In this document: positions 14,426 through 23,200 of the stretch, piece after piece
Layout of the letters: each line of letters starts with the position of its first letter
Position numbering within the stretch: the stretch's first letter is position 1
Assembly: GCA_049602155.1 (NCBI GenBank)
Contig: JBMYRH010000032.1
Span: forward strand, 1-59,288
DNA length: 59,288 nt
Source of the DNA: JBMYRH01 sp049602155
GTDB taxonomy: Bacteria; Myxococcota_A; UBA9042; PHBI01; JBMYRH01
Direction of reading: 5' to 3'
The notes under the pieces: generated by a model
The model's database searches: none
Told to the model about the DNA's origin: nothing
What the model saw: the letters and a program-made list of their open reading frames with translations, nothing else
Position numbers and translations under genes: made by a program

Positions 14426-16663
14426 TTAGGGTTGAACCGAGAGATCGAGGCCAGCCGGGTAGCCGTAAGAGACATCGTCGTCGTAGCCGTAGGCGACGAC
14501 GCCCACCGGCTCACTCGACTCGACGCTGTGCACGCCATCGCTCACGCTGAGGCGAGCGACCTTGTAGGGGCTGCCGCTGAGCGCCTTGAAGGCGTAGGTC
14601 CCGAGCTCCTCGCCGTCCAAGGTGACCGTCGCGCTCTGAGGCGCCACGATGTTGATGTAGTCGTCCAAGTAGTTCGTCGGGGTCAGGAAGACGTAAGAGG
14701 CCCGGTACTGCTCGACGGGGACCGCCAAGATGAGCGCCGGATCACCGATGGGCTCACAGGTGCAGAAGCCGAGGTCCCCGCAGGAGCAGCTGTGCGAGTG
14801 GGGGCAATCCGCGGTCGTCGAGCAGTAAGGCGTGTCGATCATGCACTCGGGGGAGACGAAGCTGCAGGAGTACCCTTGGGCACACTCATCACTCGTCATG
14901 CACATCGCGGGGCCAGCGATCTCCTGCGAGCTCGCCAGCGTCTGAGCGACCATCACAGGCTCGCTCGACTCGATGACGAAGTCGGCGTCGGTGGTGATCT
15001 CGTAGAAGTCGCCGCGGTTAAGCGAGATCGGGTTCGGGACACCAGGGAGGCTCGGGCTCACGGTCACAGAGGTGCCGTCATACGCTGCCACGATGCGCCA
15101 GTAGTCCTTCTCAATGCCGCGCGCCCGTGACTTGCTGGCGACGTAGGTCTTGCCCCACGTGTCGACGGGGAAGAGCTGCTGCTCGAGGTGGTCTGCACAG
15201 CACTGGTCGCTTGAGACCGAGGCCTCGTGGCCACCGAAGACGCCGATGGGCTTGTCGGCTGTGACGATCGTGCCGGTCAGGTCAGCCCCGAGCATGTCGC
15301 TCTGGATGTTCATCACCTGGTAGGGCTCCAAGACAAACTGAGTCGTCTCTCCGGCCTCCATCTGGGAGATGCCGTAGCCCGCCTGGGTCGGCGCCGAGGG
15401 GGTGATCGTGACGGTGGTCGCCTCGGCGGTCGCGACGATGGCGATGGAGCCGCGGTAGGTCTCCAGCCCGCTGGCGGGGATCTCCTCGCGGCTGACGACC
15501 ACGTACTCTTGACCAAAGGTCTGGCTCGGCAGGAGCAGCGACGCGTCATTCGAGAAGACCGCGACGTTCTCAAGAGGGTTGAACTGGTAAGCCACGATGG
15601 GGCCCGTGGACTGCAAACGGAGCGCCTTCCAGAAGAGCCCGCTCTGGCCCATGTTCTGCTGCGGTAGCTGGAACACTTCGACGTCACCAGGCTGGATCGT
15701 ACCAGAGGCGACCGTGTTCGGTGCGGCGCCCGCCGAGGACTTCGAGGTCACCGTGATGGAGACCGAGTAGCTGTTCAGGTTGCTGACGATGACCGCGTAC
15801 GGGCTGTCCTTCGCCGGCCCCTCATTGTCCATGTCGATGGCCCAGTAATCGCAGCCCTCGTTCGAGAGCTTGCCCGAGCCGCCACAGGCCGACTGACACA
15901 TGCCGCCAGAGCACTGCCCCATCGTCGCGCCACAGTCTTGAACCAGCTCCCACTCGCCCACAGCGTTGCAGGTCTGGACCCAAGAGCCCTCGCACTGGCT
16001 CGTCCCGGGGTAGCACTCCAGGCAGGCGCCGTCGGCACAGAAGCCGCCCGCGCAGGTCTCGGTCGTGAGCGTCAGACCGTCTGTCGCGCACAGCACGCGC
16101 TGATCCTTACCGACGCACGCGCTGTAGCCGGGGTCGCACCCCGTGCAGGCGCCGTCGACGCACTGGCCAGCGCTCCCAGGGCACGCCATCTCCGTCCACG
16201 CGGCCCCTTGAGCGTCGCAGGTGAGGAGCGTATCACCGCTACACATCGTCTCGTGCGGGGTGCACACGTCGGCGAGGCAGAAGCCGTTGGTGCAGCTGCG
16301 GCCTGCGGGGCAGTGCGCGTCCTCGAGGCACGCCAAGCAATACCCCGAGACGCTGCAATGCGGCGCCTCCGCCGAGCAATCCGCGTCGACATTGCAGCGC
16401 TCGCCCTGCTCTTGATCTTCAAAGTTGCCACCGCTCGGGGTCCCGCCGCTGCCTGGGGTCCCAAACCCGGGGTTGCCCTGACCGGGGAACCCGCCAGGAG
16501 CCGGTGCGCCCGAGGACACGGGGTTACCCTCGCTGTCCGTGGTGGCGGTCGACCAAGAGGGCGCCTCACCGTTCGTATCGGAGTCATCAGCGCCAGAGCC
16601 GCAGCCAGCCCCGATGAGGAGAAGGGAAGAGAGCAAGATGAGGGGCAACGCTGAACGGACCAT
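14426..16663 (-). CDS. IgGFc-binding-domain lipoprotein
   Basis: A 745-aa predicted lipoprotein. The lipobox LLIGAGC has its Cys near residue 21. Residues 22-85 are a Gly/Ser/Pro-rich linker. Residues 85-260 hold Cys-rich modules of the form CxxxxDCSAEAPHCSVSGYC and CVDGACTGC. From about residue 265 to the end lies a domain of the IgGFc_binding type: SPYAVIVSNLNSYSVSITVTS-like opening, the hallmark KPIGVFGGHEAS followed by QCCADHLEQQLFPVDTWGK, and a closing VGVVAYGYDD. It is interrupted at about 588-640 by a Cys-rich insert (MTSDECAQGYSC). AGGAG lies 5 nt before the start. A 14-nt promoter element lies 46 nt upstream, shared with the lipoprotein at 17760. The family is common on myxobacterial surfaces; the ligand is unknown. 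Confidence 0.85.
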   Translation of the reverse strand: MVRSALPLILLSSLLLIGAGCGSGADDSDTNGEAPSWSTATTDSEGNPVSSGAPAPGGFPGQGNPGFGTPGSGGTPSGGNFEDQEQGERCNVDADCSAEAPHCSVSGYCLACLEDAHCPAGRSCTNGFCLADVCTPHETMCSGDTLLTCDAQGAAWTEMACPGSAGQCVDGACTGCDPGYSACVGKDQRVLCATDGLTLTTETCAGGFCADGACLECYPGTSQCEGSWVQTCNAVGEWELVQDCGATMGQCSGGMCQSACGGSGKLSNEGCDYWAIDMDNEGPAKDSPYAVIVSNLNSYSVSITVTSKSSAGAAPNTVASGTIQPGDVEVFQLPQQNMGQSGLFWKALRLQSTGPIVAYQFNPLENVAVFSNDASLLLPSQTFGQEYVVVSREEIPASGLETYRGSIAIVATAEATTVTITPSAPTQAGYGISQMEAGETTQFVLEPYQVMNIQSDMLGADLTGTIVTADKPIGVFGGHEASVSSDQCCADHLEQQLFPVDTWGKTYVASKSRARGIEKDYWRIVAAYDGTSVTVSPSLPGVPNPISLNRGDFYEITTDADFVIESSEPVMVAQTLASSQEIAGPAMCMTSDECAQGYSCSFVSPECMIDTPYCSTTADCPHSHSCSCGDLGFCTCEPIGDPALILAVPVEQYRASYVFLTPTNYLDDYINIVAPQSATVTLDGEELGTYAFKALSGSPYKVARLSVSDGVHSVESSEPVGVVAYGYDDDVSYGYPAGLDLSVQP

Positions 16664-16709
16664 GATGACTCCTATTGCTGACCCTCAGACCGTAAGCTGG
16701 CCTCTCAAG

Positions 16710-16723
16710 CAGAAAAAGCGATA
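16710..16723 (-). promoter_or_regulatory. Shared promoter element TATCGCTTTTTCTG (copy 1)
   Basis: Read toward the IgGFc-type lipoprotein, the 14-nt sequence TATCGCTTTTTCTG ends 46 nt before its ATG. The identical sequence lies in the same orientation and at the same 46-nt distance before the lipoprotein at 17760, and both are followed 5-6 nt later by GAGGCC. On the opposite strand it overlaps a TATAAA that could be the -10 of the LysR gene. It may be a LysR operator or an alternative-sigma promoter. Confidence 0.6.
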
Positions 16724-16753
16724 TAAACTGCTTCGAATGTTCAGGAGAATTGA

Positions 16754-17653
16754 ATGATTGGATTCACCCTCGACCAGCTCATGGCGCTAGACGCTATCGT
16801 GCGGACCGGTTCGTTCGCGAAGGCGGCCGAAGCGCTGCACAAAGTTCCGTCCGCCGTGAGCTATAATGTCCAGGGGCTGGAGGACGCCCTCGGGGTGCCG
16901 CTCTTCGACCGTACGCGCCGTAAAGCGGAGTTGACCCGCGCCGGCCGACGCCTGCTCGAGGCATCCCGCGAGGTGATTGATCGTGCCTACGCGATGGAGC
17001 GCATCGCCGCAGAGCTCCGTGAGGGGTGGGAGTCGGAGCTCCACGTCGTCGTTGACGGTGCGCTGCCGATGGGGGCAATCACGCGCTGCGTGCGTCGCTT
17101 CGCAGATCCTGAGATCCCCACATGCCTCCGAGTTGACGTCGAGTACCAAGAGGGGGTCCTCGACCGCTTCAACGGCGCGAAGGCTGATCTCTCCTTGATG
17201 CTTGGCTTTGATGGCGACGGTGATGAAGCCGGCTACAGCTGCAGCCCGCTGCCCGAGCTCTTCATGATGCTCGTTTGCGCCCCCGACCACCCGATGGCGA
17301 CCCTGCCCTTTGACGCAGAGAACCGCGCTGCGCACGCCGAGCTGGTCGTCCGCGACTCCTCTCCACGCTTCGGTGTCCAACCCAAGGGCTCCTTCATGGG
17401 GAGCCGTAACATCGTCTACCTCTCGGACTTTCACTCGAAGCGCATCGCGCTTGTGGGCGCGGCCGGCTACGGCTGGATCCCGCGCCACTTCATCGCCGAT
17501 GACCTCGCGCTGGGTCGACTTCAGCTCATCGACCACGAACCCAACCAGTGGACCTATCACCCTCAGATTGTCCTCCGGGAAGGTGGCCATTTAGGGCGCG
17601 GCGGGCAGCTCTTTGTCGACACCCTGAAGGAGGGTTTGGCCGCAGATAAATGA
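16754..17653 (+). CDS. LysR family transcriptional regulator
   Basis: A 299-aa regulator. The N-terminal winged helix-turn-helix (residues 4-63: FTLDQLMALDAIVRTGSFAK, AAEALHKVPSAVSYNVQGLE, then LFDRTRRKAELTRAGR) is standard LysR. The co-inducer-binding domain runs from about residue 93 to 295 and has a Cys/Met-rich stretch near YSCSPLPELFMMLVCAPDHPM; its ligand cannot be predicted. AGGAG precedes the ATG by 7-8 nt. The gene is divergent from the IgGFc-type lipoprotein (90-bp gap) and 106 bp upstream of another lipoprotein. Both carry an identical promoter element, so this regulator probably controls both; that is an inference from position. Confidence 0.92.
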   Translation: MIGFTLDQLMALDAIVRTGSFAKAAEALHKVPSAVSYNVQGLEDALGVPLFDRTRRKAELTRAGRRLLEASREVIDRAYAMERIAAELREGWESELHVVVDGALPMGAITRCVRRFADPEIPTCLRVDVEYQEGVLDRFNGAKADLSLMLGFDGDGDEAGYSCSPLPELFMMLVCAPDHPMATLPFDAENRAAHAELVVRDSSPRFGVQPKGSFMGSRNIVYLSDFHSKRIALVGAAGYGWIPRHFIADDLALGRLQLIDHEPNQWTYHPQIVLREGGHLGRGGQLFVDTLKEGLAADK

Positions 17654-17699
17654 TGAACTGACGCTTAGTTCTGTAAACTTGACCATTACCATCAAAACG

Positions 17700-17713
17700 T
17701 ATCGCTTTTTCTG
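17700..17713 (+). promoter_or_regulatory. Shared promoter element TATCGCTTTTTCTG (copy 2)
   Basis: Exact second copy of the element found upstream of the IgGFc-type lipoprotein. It is in the same orientation relative to the gene and 46 nt before the ATG at 17760, with GAGGCC 6 nt downstream. A TTGACC at 17679-17684 lies 15 nt upstream of the element and could be a -35. The surrounding sequence is otherwise different, so the match is not simply a duplicated gene start. Confidence 0.6.
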
Positions 17714-17759
17714 TGCAATGAGGCCGTTTAGCTTCCAGGAAGATTCCCAGGAGCACTCC

Positions 17760-19886
17760 ATGAAACGCACAGTTTTCGCGACCGCCCTCTCATCCTTCGC
17801 GCTGCTCTCCGTCGCTTGTGACGGCGGCGTCGACACGCTCGCCGATCAGACCCCGGAGCGTCCGACCAGCTTCCAGACGGCCCCTGAGCCGCCACAAGAG
17901 GCCGCCACGACCGGTGAGCCCAGCAGCACCCCAGGCGACTTTGGGACGCCAGGGACAGACACGCCCACACCGAACAGCGGGAGCAACACGACGCCGACCA
18001 CCAGTGACCCCGCAGTGGAAGAGGAGGCCAACACAGGCCTGAATTGCGCGACGGTCTACGACCAGGTCTCGGCCTGTTACACGACGTACTACACCTGTGC
18101 ATCCGCCTGCGAAGACGAGGCCTGCGCGCAGACCTGTGAGGCGAACTACACGGGCTGCTACGGCGCACAAGTGGCGCTTGGCTCGGCCGACGCTCAGGTC
18201 GCGTTCGACGCGCTGCGGACCTGCGAGGACACGAACTGGGATCCTTGCTACGCGAGCGGCGGCGAGCTCTACACCCCGTGCGCCGAGGCCTGCGCCGATG
18301 AGGCGTGCGCCCAAGACTGCGCCAACCAGGCCAATGAGGTCCTGCAAGAGTGCATGAACACCGCGTGCGCTGAGGCGTACGCGGCGTGTGGTGTCGGTGC
18401 CGAGGAGGAGGTCACCGAGGAGACGGAGACCCCGGACCCCACGCAGCCTGACCCCGGCCCCGACTCGGGCTCTGGCTCTGACTCTGGCTCTGGCTCTGGC
18501 GGTGCCACCGGGATGGGGTGCGGCGCGCTCTACGCCTGTGAGGACAACTGCAACGGCAACGCCACCTGTGGCCAAGCGTGCTACGACCAAGGGACCGACC
18601 AAGCGAAGAGCCAGTGGACCCAGCTCATCCAGTGCGGCATGTCCTACTGCAACGGTCAGGTCGCGAGCGCCGACGAATACAAGACATGCCTCTCCGAGAT
18701 GTGCCCTCAAGAATACGGCGTCTGCTTCTCCGGCGGCGGCAGCGGCAGCGGCAACGGCAGCGGCGGCAGCGCAGGGACCACCTGCGGCGACGGCTACACC
18801 TGCATCCAGACGTGCTATTCCACCGCCTACGATGAGACGAGCTTCTACGGCTGCGTGACGCAGTGCGAGGACGCGATGAGCAGCCAGGCGAAGGCGCTGA
18901 TGGACACGCTCACGGGCTGCGCCAACGTCGAGTGCTACGACGTCCCAGGCTCCCTCGCGAACTACTACAAGTGCATCGAGGACTTCTGCTCCCCGGAGTA
19001 CATGGCGTGTATCGACCAGCCGGCTGACAACTCTGGCTCAGGCGGCGGCTCCGGCAGTGGCTCGGGTGGCGGCGCAAGCGCGGACATCGACACCTGCTTG
19101 GACGTGCACCTCGCGGTGACCAATGTCTGCGTCCCCGAGTACTCAAGCTGCATGGCTGCGTGCAGTGACCAAGGTTGCGCAGACACGTGCAGTGGTGAGA
19201 TCGCCGCCTGTATCCAGGCCAAGCAGAACTCAGCCCCCTATGAGGCGGGCCAAGACTTCGCCGCCGTCCTCTCGTGCCGCCAGTCCAACTTCGACACCTG
19301 TAACAACGAAGCTGACGCGGTGCTCGGCACCTGCGACGCCGTCTGCGCCGCCGGCGACCAGGCGTGCCTGGACGGCTGCATGGTGCAGTCCGACGAGGCC
19401 TACGAGGCTTGCTATGTCGAGGCCTGCGCCAACGAGTACGCCACCTGCGGCATCACCGGAGGCAACCAAGACAGCGCCCCCGGTGGCGGCACAGCGACCG
19501 GCGAGAGCCACGACTCCTGCCTCGCCATCTACGAGGCCGTCCAGGCCATCTGCGACGCCGGCTACGTGGCGTGCAGCCAAGGCTGCAGCGACCAGGCCTG
19601 TGGTGACCAGTGCGCCGCCGATGCCAACGCGTGCGTCGACGACCAAAAGGCCAGCGCTGTCGACGTGAGCGACGCCGATGACTACGAGGCAGTCCTCTCC
19701 TGCTGGAACACCAACTACGACAGCTGCTACGCCGAGGGGGGCGAGGTCTTCCAGGGCTGTATGGCGGACTGTAGTGACGGTGAGGAGGCCTGCTCGCAGA
19801 GCTGCAATGAGCCCGCGATGGCCGCCTACGCCAGCTGCTACCAGACAACCTGCGCCAACGAGTACGCCACCTGCGGCATTGAGTAA
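17760..19886 (+). CDS. Cysteine-rich repeat lipoprotein with Gly/Ser linkers
   Basis: A 708-aa predicted lipoprotein. The frame is open from 17679, but the start is ATG 17760: AGGAG lies 6 nt upstream, and the signal peptide ends in the lipobox LLSVAC (Cys near residue 20). After a Pro/Thr/Gly linker come about five Cys-rich helical modules. Each has patterns such as CASACEDEACAQTCEANYTGC and CYxxxCANEYATCGI, and they are separated by Gly-Ser runs (for example around residues 235-250, 325-340 and 425-445). The ending ANEYATCGI recurs at the close of modules, so the protein grew by internal duplication. Function unknown; an extracellular disulfide-bonded structural role is likely. It shares a promoter element with the IgGFc-type gene and follows the LysR gene. 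Confidence 0.82.
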   Translation: MKRTVFATALSSFALLSVACDGGVDTLADQTPERPTSFQTAPEPPQEAATTGEPSSTPGDFGTPGTDTPTPNSGSNTTPTTSDPAVEEEANTGLNCATVYDQVSACYTTYYTCASACEDEACAQTCEANYTGCYGAQVALGSADAQVAFDALRTCEDTNWDPCYASGGELYTPCAEACADEACAQDCANQANEVLQECMNTACAEAYAACGVGAEEEVTEETETPDPTQPDPGPDSGSGSDSGSGSGGATGMGCGALYACEDNCNGNATCGQACYDQGTDQAKSQWTQLIQCGMSYCNGQVASADEYKTCLSEMCPQEYGVCFSGGGSGSGNGSGGSAGTTCGDGYTCIQTCYSTAYDETSFYGCVTQCEDAMSSQAKALMDTLTGCANVECYDVPGSLANYYKCIEDFCSPEYMACIDQPADNSGSGGGSGSGSGGGASADIDTCLDVHLAVTNVCVPEYSSCMAACSDQGCADTCSGEIAACIQAKQNSAPYEAGQDFAAVLSCRQSNFDTCNNEADAVLGTCDAVCAAGDQACLDGCMVQSDEAYEACYVEACANEYATCGITGGNQDSAPGGGTATGESHDSCLAIYEAVQAICDAGYVACSQGCSDQACGDQCAADANACVDDQKASAVDVSDADDYEAVLSCWNTNYDSCYAEGGEVFQGCMADCSDGEEACSQSCNEPAMAAYASCYQTTCANEYATCGIE

Positions 19887-20249
19887 GCAGGGGTGCGGGG
19901 GCTGACCTGAGCCGTGAGCCCCCTCCCCTAACCCCACATCGACGGCCATGAGGTTCCCGGACCCGAAGACTCCCTGCATCAAGCGCCACCTCCCCAAATG
20001 CGTGGCTGATGCAGAGACCCAAGGCAAGGGCGCTCCCTGGTCTCCTCGGCCCCGGTCACTCAGCGCGATCCCCTTGTGCTTAGTGACCGGGGCCGAACTT
20101 CTTTCAACCAGGGGCGCCGGTCCCGAAGGCCTGCGTGAGAGTCGGAGCCCCTGTGGCCGCCTCATACCCGAGCGATTCAGGCCACGCTGCGTCGCGTGAA
20201 CTTCAGGCGGGGGCAGCGCCATCTTCGAATCAGCGAGCAGCGGCGAGGC
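19887..20249 (+). other. Intergenic region between convergent genes, with two hairpins
   Basis: About 360 bp between two converging lipoprotein genes with no gene I can support. A first hairpin just after the upstream stop (GGGGGCT at 19897-19903 with AGCCCCC at 19917-19923) has no T-run. The second, described separately, is the stronger terminator. The rest shows no coding bias, repeat or recognisable RNA. Confidence 0.6.
20047..20095 (+). terminator. Strong inverted repeat, likely terminator
   Basis: CGGCCCCGGTCACT (20047-20060) and AGTGACCGGGGCCG (20082-20095) form a perfect 14-bp stem with a 21-nt loop. It is followed on the plus strand by AACTTCTTTC, which is mildly T-rich. The position between convergent genes fits a terminator for the plus-strand lipoprotein gene. 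The symmetric stem could stop both directions, though no T-run is present on the minus side. Confidence 0.55.
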
Positions 20250-23200
20250 TCAGGGGAAGAGGTCCACAGAGCCAAACTCAACCTCCTCAGCCGAGACTGG
20301 CAAGGGCTCACCGAAGAGCTTCATGCTGTGCTCTATTGACATCGTGGAGGCCTGACTTGAGATGACCCCCTCTGAGCCACTCCAGTCAAAGGTCATCGTC
20401 AAGACCAAGAACTCCCCTGCGCCCACTGGAACGTCGCCCGCGGTGACGCCGATCAATGGGAAGCTGAGGTGACCGCCCTGCGCCTCCAGGGCGTCTTTGG
20501 GGAGGTCAGCGACGAAGCTCGGGTCCACGTCGTAGGGCGTGGTCCAGAACACGTCCGTATCATCGGGCGGCCCCGCCTTGATATAGCCACCGGCTCCCGC
20601 GAAGAGCGCGAACTCAAGCCCCTCAACCCCGGTGGGCGCTTCGCGGAGGTCGGTGACGTAGACACGGAGCTCATGGAAGCTGCCGCCCACGATGGACTCT
20701 GACTCAAGCCGAATGCGTATCTTGGGGGTCACGATCGCCTGCTCAATGCAGGCGTTGGAGCAGGTGTCATCGTCCGCAGTGTTTCCGTCGTCGCACTCCT
20801 CCTCCTCGTCGGCGTCCAGCGCCCCGTCTCCGCAATAGGAGGTCTCTCCAGCCACAAGCTGGCAAGACGCGTTGCAGACCATGCACTCGATCTCACCGTA
20901 AGCGCACGCCTCCGTCGTCGTGTTGTTGTCGTCACACTCCTCAACCCCAGTCAGCACAGAGCCGTTGCCACACTCCGCCTCGAGGAACTCCTCACACGCT
21001 TGGTACGTCAGGTCGCTAAACCCACAGCTCTCTGAGTCGAGTGCTGTCGCAAGGCACTGAGTGAAGAGACCAAAGCTCGCGTTAAAGAGGGCGTGCCCCG
21101 AACACGTCAGCTCACAGATTGGCGCCTCGTACTGAAAGACCCCAATCCGTGAATCCAGCGTTCCCTGGGTGTCCAATGCCACAGATGCGCAGCCCTGAGC
21201 AGCTGCGCACCATGCATTGCAGCCTGAGTCGTAGAGCGGGCAGTCCCCCTCCGGGAGCTGACAGACCTCAGGCGTCTCCCACGTGGTCACCTGCTGCGCG
21301 GGGCACACCCCCGTCAGCGCGACATCGGCCCTGCATCGCCAACTGGTCATCGTCCTTGGATCCGCGGTCACCTCGGCGACGCACTCAGGTTCACAGGCAT
21401 CCATCAGCGCGCATGGGTTCGGCGGAAAGATACAGGTTGAAGGGGCACCGCCAAGCAGGTCATAGCTGCAGGCGGTCATGTCGTTACAGACCTCGTAGCA
21501 GAAGGTCGTCACGTCGGCGGGCTCCTCACCCTCCTCGACCGGTCCGGGGGTAGGCAATGGGTCCAGCTCGCAAGAGGGGCACGCCGAGTCGCCGACGCAC
21601 TCGGGATCGGCGCAGTCCACGAGGCTGTCGTTGTCATTATCAAGGCTATCTCCACAGTCCTCGCCGCAGCCCAGCGTGAGCGCGCGCACGCCATCACTCG
21701 CCATCACGTAAGCGACGCCTTGGTGCGTGGCGACAGACGCCGCAGTGACTTGGCTCCCCGTGTGGAAGAACCCTTTAGAGGTCAGCGACCCGTCTTCGCT
21801 GATGTCGATGACATGCAGCCCCTCTTGTGCTTGCTGGTTACCGCTCACGAACGCCTGAGTCTCGATCAAGAAGAGCCCAAAGCTCCCCCCTTGCAACGCC
21901 AGCCCGTCGCGATAGGTCGGATCATTGCCAAGGTCGACCCGCTCCAGTCCGTGGTTGGTCGCGAGGTAGGCGACATTCGACTGGACCTCCAAGTCGAAGA
22001 CCTTCGATCCCACAAGCGTCACCGGGGTTCCCGTCAACCCGAGCTGGTTCGCATCGGAGGTGCCATAGAGCGCGAGGGTCGCCACAGACTCGGCCTCGCG
22101 GACGACGACGACCTGATCTTGACCCTTGAACGCCACAAGGCGGTGGTCCGACGCACCGAACAGGATCTCCTCTGGGGACTGGAGCTCCGAGTTGCCTGCG
22201 ATCTGATAGACCCACACGCGATCGCCCAAGAGGACCGCTAAGCCGCCACTCTGGCGGTCCAGATCCATCACGACGCTGCTGTATTCATTCGACCACGCCT
22301 CGATCGGCGACTCCAACTGAGTGACGTCGTACACCCTGAGCACAGCCCCTGTGGCGACCGTCAGGCGCTGATCGAAGCGCTCCAATTGCGCCGCTTCGCC
22401 TTCGATCGTGCTCAAGTGAGCGTCTCCCTCACCGGAATGCAGGTTCTCAAGGCTGTGCGCACACACCAGGCTCTCTGTCGCGATCCAAGCCACCGCACCA
22501 CGGAACACAACGTCGCCCGACGGCACGCTGGGCAACACCGCAGGCAAGTGCGACGTGAACATCGGCGCGCACGCCGGGCACCCTGGGAGCGTCAGCGGCT
22601 CAGTGCCGCAGCCATCCTCGACGCAGACAGCGGCCGTGCAGGCGTCTCCATCGTCACACTGGAATGCCGCGTGGAGACACTGCGCCTGCGTCGTGTCACA
22701 GCTATCAATGGTGCACGGATCCGCGTCGTCACAGTCGCCACAGACCGAGCCGAATAGGCACAGGTTCGAGAACGGCGCGCAGGCCGCGCTCGAGGCCTCA
22801 GCCTCACAAGCAGCAGTGGCGTCAGCGCTCACTGAGCCTGTGCAATACACATCAAGACACTGAGTCCACGCAGCCATCTGCTCTTGTGCGCCGCTGAAGG
22901 CCTCTTGCCAACACTCAGCGTCACACCCCCACCCGTCAGCTGTGCACGTCGCCAAGCACTCATCGAGTAACGCGCACCCATCGTCACCTTGAACGGGGGC
23001 CAAGCAGTCTTTCAACGACCCGGTGCAATGCTCCGCGAGCGCTTGGGCGCAGGTCCCGATGTCGGCCCCCTCGGGGCAGTAAGCCTCTTTACAGAGCGCC
23101 CACTCCGTGTAGCCCTCTTGAGCGTCTGCGCTCCCCTGGCCCAAACAATCGGCCTCGCAGTTAGGCGTCTCGTCGCACGCGCTCGCACAATGGTGCACGG

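Noticed and set aside
20135..20365. Small plus-strand ORF in the spacer before the 1870-aa gene
   Set aside because: No ribosome-binding site, atypical composition, overlaps the 3' end of the opposite gene.
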